Shown: positions 8,510 through 18,216, counted from the first letter of the stretch. The stretch: 64,000 nt of DNA from Kibdelosporangium sp. MJ126-NF4 (GCF_000826545.1 NZ_CDME01000013.1:16869-80868), one strand, 5' to 3'. Made by a program: numbers and translations. The notes: generated by a model from the sequence alone, not told the origin.

Positions 8510-9514
8510 TCAGCGGGCGTGCGCGTGAAAGACCTGTCGCACGTGGACGATCGCGTCGCCGGTCCGGCTCGGGTGCACGCGGTTGGTCAGCAGCACGTAG
8601 TAGCGGGCCCTGTCTGGTTCGACCCAGAGGCTGGTGCCGGTGAAACCGGTGTGACCGTAGGCAACCGGTGACAGGCTCGATCCCGGGACGTCCTGCCCCT
8701 GCCATGCCAGCGTCCGGCGGAGGTTGAGCCCGCCGGTGTGGCAGGTGATCATGTCCGTGAAGGTCCGCGCCGTCAGCAGTTCCGCGCCGCCGCCCGCGAG
8801 TATCCGGCCGAGGGCTTCGAGGTCGGCGAGGGTGCCGAACAGACCGGCGTGTCCGCAGACACCGCCGAGTACCACCGCGTTCTCGTCGTGCACCTGACCG
8901 CACACGACCTCGCCTCGCCACGGGCAGTCCTCGGTCGCGACCGCGCGGTCCGCGGGCACCGGCGTGTAGACCGTGCTGGTCATTCCGGCAGGTCGGGTCA
9001 CCAGGTCGGCGACCAGCGTGTCCAGTGGCGCCCTCGTCGCGGCCTCCGCGACCAGGCCGAGCACGATGAATCCTTGCGACGAGTACTCCACTCGCGTTCC
9101 CGGGGCCGCGCGCAGCGGGCCGGTTCGGATCGCGTCGAGCAGCCCGGCCCTGGTCGGGTGGGCGCGGTACAGCGGGATCCCGCCGGGAAGTCCGGATGTG
9201 TGGGTCAGCAGGTGCCGGACGGTGACACCGGCCTTGTCAGTGCTCGCGTAGTCCGGCAGATATCGCGAGACCGGATCATCGAGGGTGAGCACGTCCTGAT
9301 CCACCAAGGCAAGCACGGCGAGCCCGACGATCGGTTTGGTCACCGACGCGAGGTCGAACAGGGCGTCCTCGGTCACGGGCGGGCCGTCCCACGAGCGGGT
9401 GCCGAGCAGCCCCCGGTCGAGCGGTCCCGACGGGGTGCCGACGGACCATGCCGCGGCGGAGTAGACCCTCTCGTCCCGGCCGCGGGCCAGGATCCGCTCC
9501 AGGTCACTCCTCAT
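8510..9514 (-). CDS. Serine hydrolase, beta-lactamase/penicillin-binding-protein fold (class C type)
   Basis: A 334-residue protein of the beta-lactamase/D-Ala-D-Ala peptidase superfamily. The catalytic SxxK is SVTK (about residue 57), the YxN-equivalent is YSS, and the third box is the HTG near the C-terminus (AYGHTGFTG). It has no signal peptide and probably acts in the cytosol as an esterase, amidase or D-aminopeptidase. It overlaps the IclR gene by 11 bp, so the two are translated together and both face an oligopeptide-type ABC importer. That context suggests it hydrolyses an imported amide or ester. The substrate is unknown, and true beta-lactam hydrolysis is unlikely without export. Confidence 0.85.
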   Translation of the reverse strand: MRSDLERILARGRDERVYSAAAWSVGTPSGPLDRGLLGTRSWDGPPVTEDALFDLASVTKPIVGLAVLALVDQDVLTLDDPVSRYLPDYASTDKAGVTVRHLLTHTSGLPGGIPLYRAHPTRAGLLDAIRTGPLRAAPGTRVEYSSQGFIVLGLVAEAATRAPLDTLVADLVTRPAGMTSTVYTPVPADRAVATEDCPWRGEVVCGQVHDENAVVLGGVCGHAGLFGTLADLEALGRILAGGGAELLTARTFTDMITCHTGGLNLRRTLAWQGQDVPGSSLSPVAYGHTGFTGTSLWVEPDRARYYVLLTNRVHPSRTGDAIVHVRQVFHAHAR

Positions 9515-10328
9515 CGGACACCAGGCGCATCGCCGGGCCGCTGCTCAGCGCGCCGGACACCCGTGCCGCCGCTTCGGCCACCAACGGGCCGAGCACGTCG
9601 ACACCGTCCAGTGGCAGGGTGAAGGTCAGGCTGGACACCGAGATCGCCCCGGCCACCTGCCCGTGCCGGTCCACGACCGGGGCAGCCACGCAGCGGACGT
9701 GTTGCTCGTACTGTTCGTCGTCGACGACGAAACCTCGTTCGTCTACTGTGGATAGTTCACGGCGGATGGCGGCGGGATCGGTGAGCGTCCGCGGTGTCCG
9801 TGCGGGCAGTGGTCCGGCGAGGATCGCGTCGACCTCGCCGCGCGGTAGGCGGGACAGGATCGCGCGGCCGATCGCCGTGCAGTACAGGGGCACCTCGCCG
9901 CCGACGCGGGTGTTCATCCGGTACGCCTGGTCGGGCTCGACCTTCTCGACGTAGACAGCCTGGTCTCCGTGCCGCACCGCGTAGTGCACCGTGTGGCCGG
10001 TCCGGCGCCGCAGGTCACGCAGCACGGGCCGGGCGAACTGGGCCACCTCGCTGGTGGCGAGGACCGCGGCGGACAGGCCGAGCAGCCGGGGGCCCACGTG
10101 GTACTGGCCGTCGGCTCCGACCGCGAACCCGGCGTCCGCCATGGTCTGCAGCATCCGATGCGCTGTGGGTTTCGGCAGGTCACAGCGCTTGGCGAGGTCG
10201 GCGAGCCGGTGCGGGCCGCCGGGCTGGGTGAGCGCGGCGAGCACCTCCAGCGCTTTGCCGACCGCGCCCCGCGGGTCGCCGCCGCGTCCTGGTGTTGTTG
10301 TCGCTGTGCCGTTGACAGCCCTGTCCAT
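9504..10328 (-). CDS. IclR-family transcriptional regulator
   Basis: 274 residues from ATG 10328. The N-terminal winged HTH reads LADLAKRCDLPKPTAHRMLQTM. The effector domain carries the typical LGLSAAVLATSEVA, YCTAIGRAILS and a C-terminal G-x-x-A-x-x-S-V-S-S pattern. It is divergent from the ABC importer and translationally coupled to the serine hydrolase. It most likely controls the importer by binding the repeats between the two promoters. An in-frame ATG at 10358 exists but would extend into the operator. Confidence 0.9.
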   Translation of the reverse strand: MDRAVNGTATTTPGRGGDPRGAVGKALEVLAALTQPGGPHRLADLAKRCDLPKPTAHRMLQTMADAGFAVGADGQYHVGPRLLGLSAAVLATSEVAQFARPVLRDLRRRTGHTVHYAVRHGDQAVYVEKVEPDQAYRMNTRVGGEVPLYCTAIGRAILSRLPRGEVDAILAGPLPARTPRTLTDPAAIRRELSTVDERGFVVDDEQYEQHVRCVAAPVVDRHGQVAGAISVSSLTFTLPLDGVDVLGPLVAEAAARVSGALSSGPAMRLVSDEE

Positions 10329-10352
10329 GCGGCCTAGCTTAACCCCAATCCA

Positions 10353-10389
10353 TTCCATGTGACGGAACGGTCTGTCATGTGGCGGAACG
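10353..10389. promoter_or_regulatory. Probable IclR operator: palindrome and direct repeat in divergent promoter
   Basis: TTCC-N7-GGAA at 10353-10367 is an inverted repeat. The 14-mer CATGTGRCGGAACG occurs twice, at 10356-10369 and 10376-10389, exactly two helical turns (20 bp) apart. The site lies between the IclR gene and the importer operon, as expected for IclR autoregulation and control of the transport genes. Confidence 0.6.
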
Positions 10390-10408
10390 CAGAAGGGAGC
10401 TGGTGCCC

Positions 10409-11956
10409 GTGGCCCAGTCCCATCGAGCCCAGTCCCAGCTGCCCCGGCGTGACCTGCTCCGGCTGGCCGGGCTCGCCCTGCCCGCGCTGGCCCTGTCCGG
10501 GTGCGGCGGGGCGTCGGCCAGTGGGGTCGGCAGCGTGCTGCGCGTCGCGCAGACCCAGGACCCGAAGACGCTGGACCCGCACAAACAGGGCGACATCTAC
10601 TCGATGAACGTGTTGATCAACATGTTCGACACGCTCACCACACGCAGTCCGGACAACCAGCTCGTGCCCGGCCTGGCGCTCTCGTGGGAGTCACCGAATC
10701 CGCTCACCTGGCGCTTCCGGCTGCGGCCCGGAGTCCGGTTCCACAACGGCGAGCCGTGTGACGCGAAGGCGGTCGCGTTCAGCATCAACCGCCTGCTCAA
10801 CCCGGCGACCAAGTCACCGATCGTCGAGCTGCGCTACGTCACGAAAGCCACGCCGGTCGACGATCTGACCGTCGACCTGCACACCAGCCAGCCCGACCCG
10901 ATCATTCCGGCGAAGGTGTCGCTGTTCGGTGGAGTCGTCGTGCCACCGGGCTACCTGCAGCAGGTCGGCGATGCCGAGTTCGCCCGCAAGCCGGTCGGCA
11001 CCGGGCCGTTCACCTTCGTCGACTTCAAGCGCGACAACCAGCTGCGTATGCGTGCCAACCCCGGCCACTGGCGAGGTGCCCCGGCCTACGCGGAGTTGGT
11101 CTTCCTGCCGATGGCCGATGCGTCGTCGGCACTGGCGTCGTTGCAGAGCAACGAAGTGGACATCGTCTCGGGCCTGTCACCCGACGCGGCGCTGCAGATC
11201 ACGGGCTACCGCGGCATCTCCATCCGCAGCTATCCCGGTATCCGGATGTGGTACTTGTCGCTGGACACCACCGACGGTCCGCTGGCCGACGTGCGTGTTC
11301 GCCAAGCGCTCAACCACGCGATGGACGTTCCGCTGCTGATCAAGGCAGTGCTGGACGGCAAGGCCCGCGAGCTGCCGACCATGATCCCCCGGGAGTCGTT
11401 CGGCTTCGACCCGGCCATCACGCCCTACACCCGTGATGTGGGGCTGGCCAGACGGTTGCTCGCCGAAGCGGGCTATCCGAACGGCTTCGACACCACCATC
11501 ACCGCGTCCAACGCCGACGCCAACACCGTCGAGGCGATCTCCGGGCTGCTGGCCAAGGCCGGTGTGCGGGCCAAGGTGAACCTCCTGGAGAGCGGCACCT
11601 ACACCAGCCGTCTGACTTCCAACAACCGCAGGGCACTCGGCCCCATCTACTTCGCGGGAAGTACCGGGTGGACCCTGGACGGCCAGAGCCTCGTGCAGTC
11701 CAACGTACGCCGCGACCGGCGCCAAAGCCGGTGGACCAGCGACGAGGCCGACCGGCTGATCGACGCCGAGGAGCTCACCATCCCGCCTGACGGGCGGCAG
11801 CAGGCCTTCACCCGGCTCCAGCAACTGCTCAAGCAGGAAGCGCCGTTCGTGTTCCTCTATCAGAGCGACAACATCTACGCCTACAACTCCCGCGTCCAGT
11901 GGCAGCCCGGCGTGGTCGGCACCCTGGCGATGGCCTCCGCGACGGTGACGACGTGA
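10409..11956 (+). CDS. ABC transporter substrate-binding lipoprotein, family 5 (oligopeptide/nickel type)
   Basis: About 515 residues. The N-terminus has twin arginines and a lipobox (PRRDLLRLAGL, then ALSGC), so the protein is exported and lipid-anchored at the Cys. The SBP_bac_5 fold is shown by TLDPHKQGDIYS, LVPGLALSWE, WRFRLRPGVRFHNGEP and a C-terminal FLYQSDNIYAY. It delivers a peptide-like solute to the permeases encoded next. I prefer GTG 10409 because GGAG at 10396-10399 is 9 bp upstream; GTG 10403 and ATG 10379 are alternatives. The stop overlaps the permease start (GTGA). Confidence 0.92.
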   Translation: MAQSHRAQSQLPRRDLLRLAGLALPALALSGCGGASASGVGSVLRVAQTQDPKTLDPHKQGDIYSMNVLINMFDTLTTRSPDNQLVPGLALSWESPNPLTWRFRLRPGVRFHNGEPCDAKAVAFSINRLLNPATKSPIVELRYVTKATPVDDLTVDLHTSQPDPIIPAKVSLFGGVVVPPGYLQQVGDAEFARKPVGTGPFTFVDFKRDNQLRMRANPGHWRGAPAYAELVFLPMADASSALASLQSNEVDIVSGLSPDAALQITGYRGISIRSYPGIRMWYLSLDTTDGPLADVRVRQALNHAMDVPLLIKAVLDGKARELPTMIPRESFGFDPAITPYTRDVGLARRLLAEAGYPNGFDTTITASNADANTVEAISGLLAKAGVRAKVNLLESGTYTSRLTSNNRRALGPIYFAGSTGWTLDGQSLVQSNVRRDRRQSRWTSDEADRLIDAEELTIPPDGRQQAFTRLQQLLKQEAPFVFLYQSDNIYAYNSRVQWQPGVVGTLAMASATVTT

Positions 11957-12921
11957 GCGCGCCGACCGTCGCTGTCGTCCGGACGCCCGCCGCCGGTACC
12001 GGCGTGCTGCGGGCCGTGGTCACGAAGATCCTCACCGCGGTCGTCGTGTTGTTCTTCGTCGCGACCGCGGCGTTCTTCCTGGTCCGGTTGTCCGGCGACC
12101 CGGTGAAGCTGATCCTGCCGCCGGACGCGACCGAACAGCAGGAAGCCACTCTCCGTGCGAGCCTCGGCCTCGACCAGCCGGTGCTGGCGCAGTACCTCAG
12201 CTATCTCGCCGGACTGCCCCGCCTGCACTTCGGCAACTCGCTCATCTACGACCAGCCGGTGACCGAGGTGCTGCTGGCGCGGGTGCCCGCGACGGTCGAA
12301 CTCGCCGTCGCGGCCATGGTCGTCGCGCTGGTGATCGCCATCCCGGCCGGAACGTTCGCGGCCCTGCGTCGGGGCAGGGCCGCGGACTCCGGCGTGATGG
12401 CCGGTGTCCTCGTCGGACAGTCCACTCCGGCGTTCTGGGTCGGCATCCTGATGATCCTGGTGTTCGCGGTGCAGTTGCAGTGGCTCCCGGCGTCCGGGTA
12501 CGGCGGTTTCGAGCACCTGATCCTGCCCGCCATCACGCTGGCGATGTACTCGGTGGCGGTGATCGCGCGGCTGCTGCGGTCCTCACTGATCGACGTGCTC
12601 GGCTCGGACTACATCCGGACCGCCAGGGCGAAAGGCCTCGGCACCGGCGGGATCGTCTTCTCCCACGCGATGCGCAACGCCGCCCTGCCGGTGGTGACGG
12701 TGATCGGCCTGGAAGTCGGCAGCCTGCTCGGTGGCGCGATCCTGACCGAGCGGGTGTTCTCCTGGCCCGGCATCGGACGGTTGACCGTCGAGGCGATCGA
12801 GAACCGCGACTTCCCGCTCGTGCAGGGGGCTGTGCTGTTCTTCGCCGCGACGTTCGTGATCGTGAACCTGCTGGTGGACCTGTCCTACACAGTGCTGGAC
12901 CCGAGGGTGCGGGTGAAGTGA
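11953..12921 (+). CDS. ABC transporter permease, DppB/OppB type
   Basis: A 322-residue integral membrane permease with six predicted helices, a large periplasmic loop after helix 1 (SGDPVKLILPPDA, QPVLAQYLSYLAGL), and the BPD_transp_1 EAA loop contacting the ATPase (YIRTARAKGLGTGGIVF). It starts at GTG 11953 within the stop codon of the binding-protein gene. It forms the channel heterodimer with the next gene product. Confidence 0.92.
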   Translation: MSAPTVAVVRTPAAGTGVLRAVVTKILTAVVVLFFVATAAFFLVRLSGDPVKLILPPDATEQQEATLRASLGLDQPVLAQYLSYLAGLPRLHFGNSLIYDQPVTEVLLARVPATVELAVAAMVVALVIAIPAGTFAALRRGRAADSGVMAGVLVGQSTPAFWVGILMILVFAVQLQWLPASGYGGFEHLILPAITLAMYSVAVIARLLRSSLIDVLGSDYIRTARAKGLGTGGIVFSHAMRNAALPVVTVIGLEVGSLLGGAILTERVFSWPGIGRLTVEAIENRDFPLVQGAVLFFAATFVIVNLLVDLSYTVLDPRVRVK

Positions 12922-13787
12922 TGACGACGACACTCCGAAGAGGCGCGGTGAAGACCGTGCTGCGCAACAAACTCGCTGTCGTGGCCATCTCGGTGCTCGG
13001 GCTGATGGTCCTGCTCGCGGTGTTCGCGCCACTTATCGCGCCCTACGACCCGAACGCGCAGGACCTGCTGGCGCGTTTGCGGCCACCGGCATGGGAATCC
13101 GGCGGCGACGCGAGCCACCTGCTCGGCACCGACCAACTCGGCCGCGACACGCTGTCCCGGCTGATCCACGGCGCACGGATCTCGTTGCTCGTCGGTGCCA
13201 GCGCGGCGGTGCTGGCGGGCATCATCGGCGCGGTCATCGGTCTGGTGGCCGGGTTCCTCGGCGGCTGGTTCGACCGGATCCTGATGCGGGTGGCCGACAT
13301 CCAGCTCGCGTTCCCGCCGATCCTGCTGGCGCTGGCGATCGTCGGCTTCCTCGGCTCGGGGCTGTGGCTGGTGATCCTGGTGCTGGGCTTCACCGGCTGG
13401 GTGTCCTACGCCCGTGTCGTGCGGTCCGAAGTGCTTTCCCTGCGTACCAGGGAGTTCGTCACCGAGGCCAGGGCCATTGGCGTGTCGGACCTGTCCATCA
13501 TGCGCAGGCACCTGCTGCCCAACGTGATGGCGCCGCTGGCCACGATCGGCACGCTGTACGTGGCCGCGGCGATCGTGGCCGAGGCGTCGCTGAGCTATCT
13601 GGGGATCGGTGTGCCGAAGCAGACCGTGACGTGGGGCGCGATGCTCAGCGACGGCCAGCTCTACCTCGGTACGTCGTGGTGGGTCGCGGTGTTCCCCGGG
13701 CTGGCGCTGACGATCACCGCGCTGGCCGTCAACCTCACCGGCGATGTCCTGCGGGATGTCGCGGACCCGAAGGCGTACCGGTCATGA
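12921..13787 (+). CDS. ABC transporter permease, DppC/OppC type
   Basis: A 288-residue permease with the N-terminal DppC signature (LIAPYDPNAQDL, HLLGTDQLGRDTLSRLI) and the EAA loop FVTEARAIGVSDLSIMRRHLLPN. Six membrane segments are expected. ATG 12921 shares one base with the stop of the DppB-like gene, giving strict translational coupling. It pairs with DppB in the inner membrane. Confidence 0.92.
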   Translation: MTTTLRRGAVKTVLRNKLAVVAISVLGLMVLLAVFAPLIAPYDPNAQDLLARLRPPAWESGGDASHLLGTDQLGRDTLSRLIHGARISLLVGASAAVLAGIIGAVIGLVAGFLGGWFDRILMRVADIQLAFPPILLALAIVGFLGSGLWLVILVLGFTGWVSYARVVRSEVLSLRTREFVTEARAIGVSDLSIMRRHLLPNVMAPLATIGTLYVAAAIVAEASLSYLGIGVPKQTVTWGAMLSDGQLYLGTSWWVAVFPGLALTITALAVNLTGDVLRDVADPKAYRS

Positions 13788-14578
13788 GCGCACTGCTGGA
13801 GATCGAGGACCTGCGTGTCGAGTTCCGGTTGGACACCGGCACAGTCACCGCCGTGGACGGAATCAGCCTGGCTGTCGGAGAAGGCGAGACCCTGGCCGTG
13901 GTCGGTGAGTCGGGCAGTGGCAAGACCGCCACCGCACTGTCGGTGCTGCGGCTCAACCCAGTGCCACCGTGCGTCTACTCCGGGCAGATCCGGTTCGCCG
14001 GACGGGATCTGCTGGGAATACCGGAGAAGGAGCTTCGGCGCATCCGCGGCAACGAGATCGCGATGATCTTCCAGGACCCGATGACGAGCCTGAACCCGCT
14101 CAAACGAGTGGGCGCGCAGATCGCCGAGGTCGTCCGCAGACACCGGGGCGCCTCGCGCTCCGAGGCACGAGCGGCGGTGGTGCCCGCGTTGCGTGAGGCC
14201 GGGATCAACGACGCCGAGCAGCGGGCCGAGTACTACCCCCACCAGCTCTCCGGCGGCCTGCGCCAGCGGGTCATGATCGCGATGGCGCTCGTGGGCAGAC
14301 CACGTGTCCTCATCGCCGACGAGCCGACGACCGCGCTCGACGTGACCGTGCAGGCGCAGATCCTCGATCTGCTGGCGGAACTGCGTGAGCGGCACGGCAT
14401 GGCCGTCGTGCTCATCACGCACGACCTCGGTGTCGTGGCCGAAATCGCCGACCGCGTGGTTGTGATGCGGCACGGTCAGGTCGTGGAAAGCGGCGACGTG
14501 CTGACCGTGTTCGAGCAGCCCGGCGAGGACTACACCCGGGAACTACTGCGGGCGACGCCCCGATTGGAGCGCGCATGA
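13784..14578 (+). CDS. ABC transporter ATP-binding protein, DppD/OppD type
   Basis: A 264-residue nucleotide-binding subunit with Walker [11 protein letters not shown]-loop [11 protein letters not shown], signature LSGGLRQR, Walker [13 protein letters not shown] and a switch His (LITHDLG). The C-terminus is short, without the Cys-rich oligopeptide extension seen in some DppD proteins. It starts at ATG 13784 overlapping the previous stop (ATGA) and ends overlapping the next ATPase gene. It forms the heterodimeric motor of the importer. Confidence 0.92.
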   Translation: MSALLEIEDLRVEFRLDTGTVTAVDGISLAVGEGETLAVVGESGSGKTATALSVLRLNPVPPCVYSGQIRFAGRDLLGIPEKELRRIRGNEIAMIFQDPMTSLNPLKRVGAQIAEVVRRHRGASRSEARAAVVPALREAGINDAEQRAEYYPHQLSGGLRQRVMIAMALVGRPRVLIADEPTTALDVTVQAQILDLLAELRERHGMAVVLITHDLGVVAEIADRVVVMRHGQVVESGDVLTVFEQPGEDYTRELLRATPRLERA

Positions 14579-15375
14579 GTCTGGTGGAGTTGCACGAGCT
14601 TCGTAAGGAGTACGGGTCCCTGGTCGCGGTGGACGACGTCAGCCTCACCGTCGAGGAAGGCGAAACCCTCGCTGTGGTCGGCGAATCGGGCAGCGGCAAG
14701 ACCACGCTCACCTGGTTGCTGCTGCGGTTGCTGGAACCCACCTCGGGCACGGTCCTCTTCGACGGCAAGGATCTGTTCGCGCTGCCACCGGCCGAACTGC
14801 GCAAGGTCCGCCGGGAGATGCAGGTGGTGCTGCAGGATCCCTACTCCAGCATGAACCCGCGGCTGCGCGTCACCGACATCGTGGCCGAACCCCTCATCAC
14901 CCACGAGCCCGCCCTGCGGGGCCGACGAGGCCGGGCGACGGTGCGGGAACGGGTCGGTGAACTGCTGGACGCTGTCGGCCTGCGGCCCGAGGTGCAGGAT
15001 CGCTACCCGCACGAGTTCTCCGGCGGCCAGCGGCAACGGATCTCGATCGCCCGCGCGCTGGCCCTGCGTCCGCGTCTGGTCGTGCTGGACGAACCGACCA
15101 GCGCGCTCGACGTGTCGGTGCAGGCGCAGGTGCTGGATCTGCTCGCGGACCTGCAAAACAGGCTGGGCCTGACGTACGTGTTCGTGTCGCACAACCTCGC
15201 CGTGGTGCAGCAGGTCGCCGACCGGGTCGCGGTGCTGCGCGCGGGCAAACTGCTGGAACTGGCTCCGGCGGCGCAGTTGTTCGCCGAACCCGCGCACGAA
15301 TACACCCGCGCGCTGTTGGACGCCGTGCCCGACCCCGATCCCCGGCGGGCCCGGAAGCGGCGGGCGGTCGCGTGA
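14575..15375 (+). CDS. ABC transporter ATP-binding protein, DppF/OppF type
   Basis: The 266-residue second nucleotide-binding subunit has Walker [25 protein letters not shown] at the Q-loop, signature FSGGQRQR, Walker [12 protein letters not shown] and switch His (FVSHNLA). It is the last gene of the five-gene importer operon. Its stop lies two bases from the convergent ROK gene end, and no terminator hairpin is obvious between them. Confidence 0.92.
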   Translation: MSLVELHELRKEYGSLVAVDDVSLTVEEGETLAVVGESGSGKTTLTWLLLRLLEPTSGTVLFDGKDLFALPPAELRKVRREMQVVLQDPYSSMNPRLRVTDIVAEPLITHEPALRGRRGRATVRERVGELLDAVGLRPEVQDRYPHEFSGGQRQRISIARALALRPRLVVLDEPTSALDVSVQAQVLDLLADLQNRLGLTYVFVSHNLAVVQQVADRVAVLRAGKLLELAPAAQLFAEPAHEYTRALLDAVPDPDPRRARKRRAVA

Positions 15376-15377
15376 CG

Positions 15378-16286
15378 TCACTGGTGGGACAGGACCAGAC
15401 CCGCACCGCCCAGCAACGCGATGTCGTCCACCGCGTTTTCGCTCACCAGCACACGCGGCGGCTCGGCACCGGTGGGCGAGTCCGCCCTCAGCCGTTCCTC
15501 GATCCTGGCGCGAAACCGCTCCCCGCTCTGTGCCGCCTCACCGTGCAACACGAACAACCCAGGCGCGAACAGCTGCTGGATGTTGACCAGGCCGAGCGCG
15601 ATGTTGCCCGCGTAGTCGTCAAGCAGATCAGCGTCCACTTCGGCCAGGCCCCGGCGGCGCACTTCGGCACGCAGCCACGACGTGGTCGCGATCGTCTTCC
15701 AACAGCCACGGGCGCCACACGTGCACACCTCGCCGCCGACGGTGACCTTCATGTGCGCGCCGCTGCGGCCACCGGGCGGGGCGAGCACCCGGCCCTCGTG
15801 CAGAATGCCGACACCCAGCACCTCCCCTGTCGACACGGACGCGAACGTGCTGCGTCCCTGTCCCGGACCGAACCACCGGTCGCCCAACACCTGCAGGCGA
15901 GCCCGATGCTCCACATAGACCGGTGCGCCGACGAGCAGCGCGAGCGCGTCGGCGAGCCGGTAGCCGCGCAACGCGGGCACCTCGTTGACCTCCAGCACGA
16001 CACCGGCCTCGGCGTCGACAAGGCCGACCGCGGCGACCCCGACCCCGATCGGCGCGGCGTCACGACACATCCGGGCCACCTCCGCGAGCGCAGCCTCCAG
16101 CGCCGCACGATCCGGCGCGGCGGGGTCGTAAACCGCTTCGGACCGCCGCAGAACCGTGCCGGACAGGTCGAGCAACGCGGCCCGCACTCGACCGGGCAGC
16201 AGCTCGACCGCAGCGAGCACCGGCGCGACCGGGCTGGTGGTCGGCTCGGTGACCAGCCGCAGGGCCGGGCGTTCGCCGGATCTCAT
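15378..16286 (-). CDS. ROK-family protein (no DNA-binding domain)
   Basis: 302 residues of ROK (repressor/ORF/kinase) fold. The zinc-binding signature is CTCGARGCW, preceded by GGRSGAHMKVTVGG. The N-terminal region holds the phosphate-binding strands (AAVELLPGRVRAALLDLSG), but no winged helix precedes it. That fits a sugar kinase or sensor rather than a classical NagC/XylR repressor. The glycine-rich ATP site is weak, so kinase activity is uncertain. The gene is divergent from the creatininase-family gene and converges on the importer operon, so it probably serves the same catabolic island. Confidence 0.82.
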   Translation of the reverse strand: MRSGERPALRLVTEPTTSPVAPVLAAVELLPGRVRAALLDLSGTVLRRSEAVYDPAAPDRAALEAALAEVARMCRDAAPIGVGVAAVGLVDAEAGVVLEVNEVPALRGYRLADALALLVGAPVYVEHRARLQVLGDRWFGPGQGRSTFASVSTGEVLGVGILHEGRVLAPPGGRSGAHMKVTVGGEVCTCGARGCWKTIATTSWLRAEVRRRGLAEVDADLLDDYAGNIALGLVNIQQLFAPGLFVLHGEAAQSGERFRARIEERLRADSPTGAEPPRVLVSENAVDDIALLGGAGLVLSHQ

Positions 16287-16327
16287 GGCGCAACGATGCC
16301 ATGTCGGGTACGAACAAGGGAGTCCAC

Positions 16328-17092
16328 GTGCGTGATCTTGTCCGGATGACCTGGCGCGAGGTCCGCGACGCCGCCAGGACGGGAATCGCGCTGCTGCCGA
16401 TCGGCTCGCAGGAACAACACGCCGGTCACCTGCCGATGGGCACCGACACCCTGCTCGCCGAGGCGGTCACCGACGCGGCGCTGCGGCGGCTCGGCGACCA
16501 GCCGGAGATCGTCCGGCTGCCGAGCCTGCCGTTCGGGCACAGCCCGCACCACCTGTTCGCCGCCGCGGTGTCGTTGTCGCCGGAGACCCTGCTCGCGGTG
16601 CTCACCGACGTTCTCGACTCACTGGCCCAAAGCGGGTTCCGGCGTGTGCTGATCGTCAACGGGCACGGTGGCAACGACGAGATCATGCGGCTGGCCGTCA
16701 AGCGGTACGCGCTGCGCGCCGACGTCGCGCTCGCGGCCTGCTCGTACTGGTCGATCACCAGCGAGGAAACCGGCGAGCATCCCGAACGGGTCCCGGGCCA
16801 CGCCGGGTGGTTCGAGACGTCACTGATGCTCGCCGCCCATCCCGACCTGGTCGGTGAGCCGGTGCCGCGCCCGGACGTGACCCCGTTGTTCGACCGCCCG
16901 CCCTACCCGGGGCTGACCGTGGAACGGCATGGCGAGTGGGCCAGAGCGGGCGGCGGGACCGACAACCCGGCGGAGGCGTCCGCCGAATCCGGGCGACGAC
17001 TGCTGGACGCGCGGATCGACGGCCTGGTCGCCGCGATCCGGGCGTTCGACGAGGCCACCCGCGACAGCCACGGAAACCAGGAGATGACTTGA
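16328..17092 (+). CDS. Creatininase-family amidohydrolase
   Basis: 254 residues with the creatininase metal-binding motifs: LPIGSQEQHAGHLPMGTD (Glu and His ligands), NGHGGND, and the later HAGWFETSLML. Family members hydrolyse cyclic or linear amides (creatinine, formamidopyrimidines, mycofactocin precursor). The start is GTG 16328 with AAGGGAG five bases upstream; an in-frame ATG at 16301 has no such site. Its stop overlaps the TTG start of the enolase gene, so the two are co-translated. It probably acts on the solute brought in by the ABC importer. Confidence 0.88.
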   Translation: MRDLVRMTWREVRDAARTGIALLPIGSQEQHAGHLPMGTDTLLAEAVTDAALRRLGDQPEIVRLPSLPFGHSPHHLFAAAVSLSPETLLAVLTDVLDSLAQSGFRRVLIVNGHGGNDEIMRLAVKRYALRADVALAACSYWSITSEETGEHPERVPGHAGWFETSLMLAAHPDLVGEPVPRPDVTPLFDRPPYPGLTVERHGEWARAGGGTDNPAEASAESGRRLLDARIDGLVAAIRAFDEATRDSHGNQEMT

Positions 17093-18216
17093 AGATCGTC
17101 GATGTTGAGGTTTGGGTGGTCAACCTGCCCCTGACCAACCCGTTCACCAGTTCGTTCGAGACGAAGACCGGCGAGACCCGGACCGTCGTGCGGTTGCGTA
17201 CCGACACCGGGGCCGAGGGGTGGGGCGAGACCATGTGGGGCCGTCCGGTCGCCGAACTCACCCGGCGGCTGGGCGCTGAACTGATCGGGACCAGCCCGTT
17301 CGCACTGGAGATGTTCCACCGCAAGCACCACATGGTGCCGTTCTTCCACGGCTACCTCGGATACGCCGCACTGGCCGGGCTGGACGTGGCCTGCTGGGAC
17401 CTGATGGGCAAGGTGACCGGGCAGCCGCTGACCAACCTGCTCGGCGGGCCGGTGCGCGACGAGGTGCCGATCACGGCCCTGATCACCCGGGCCGACGCGC
17501 CGGGCATGCGCGGCGGCGAACTGGCGCGGGCTCTTGCCGAGCACACCGCCAAGGTCGTCGCCGAGGGCGGGTTCGCCGCGGTCAAGCTCAAGGGCACCAC
17601 CGATGTCCGTGGCGACGTCGAGATCCTGCGGGAGATCCGGCGTGCCCTGCCGGACATCGAGTTGCGCGTCGACCCCAACGCGGCCTGGCCGGTGGCCGAG
17701 TCGATCCGGGCCGGGCTGGCGCTGGAGGAACTGGACCTCGAGTACCTCGAGGACCCGTGCGCGGGCATCGAGGGCATGAGCCAGGTACGGGCGAAGGTCC
17801 GGATCCCGTTGTGCACCAACATGTGTGTCGTCCGGTTCGAGGACTTCGCACCGGCGGTCCGACTCGGCGCGGTGGACGTCATCCACGGCGACGTCTACAA
17901 GTGGGGCGGCATCGGGGCGACCAAGGCACTCGCCGCGCACTGTGAAACGTTCGGGCTGGGGATGAACCTGCACAGTGGGGGCGAACTCGGCATCGCGACC
18001 GCCGCCCACCTCGCCGTCGTCGCGAGCACACCGGTGCTGTCGCGCGCCATCGACAGCATGTACTACCTGCACGCCGACGACATCATCGAACCGCTGCACC
18101 TGTCCGGCGGGCGGCTACGCGTGCCCACCGGGCCGGGATTGGGCGTGACGGTGGACGAGGACAAACTCGCCCACTACGCGGCCGTCAACGCCCGCGACGG
18201 CGACCTCACCGGATAA
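17089..18216 (+). CDS. Enolase-superfamily enzyme, glucarate-dehydratase-like subgroup
   Basis: 375 residues, with an N-terminal capping domain (PFTSSFETKTGETRTVV) followed by a TIM barrel. Visible active-site elements are KxK (AVKLKG) on strand 2, metal ligands Asp (RVDPNAAW) and Glu (YLEDPC), and CTNM, which matches the Asn ligand of the GlucD subgroup. HSGGELG carries the strand-7 His. It probably dehydrates or epimerises a hydroxy acid. The start is a TTG at 17089 inside the stop of the creatininase gene with GGAG upstream. The substrate is unknown; dipeptide epimerase is less likely given the TNM ligand. Confidence 0.85.
   Translation: MKIVDVEVWVVNLPLTNPFTSSFETKTGETRTVVRLRTDTGAEGWGETMWGRPVAELTRRLGAELIGTSPFALEMFHRKHHMVPFFHGYLGYAALAGLDVACWDLMGKVTGQPLTNLLGGPVRDEVPITALITRADAPGMRGGELARALAEHTAKVVAEGGFAAVKLKGTTDVRGDVEILREIRRALPDIELRVDPNAAWPVAESIRAGLALEELDLEYLEDPCAGIEGMSQVRAKVRIPLCTNMCVVRFEDFAPAVRLGAVDVIHGDVYKWGGIGATKALAAHCETFGLGMNLHSGGELGIATAAHLAVVASTPVLSRAIDSMYYLHADDIIEPLHLSGGRLRVPTGPGLGVTVDEDKLAHYAAVNARDGDLTG

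Noticed and set aside
12480..13091. Extended starts for permease and ATPase genes in the importer operon
   Set aside because: The extra codons lie in another gene and ATGA/GTGA overlaps define true starts.
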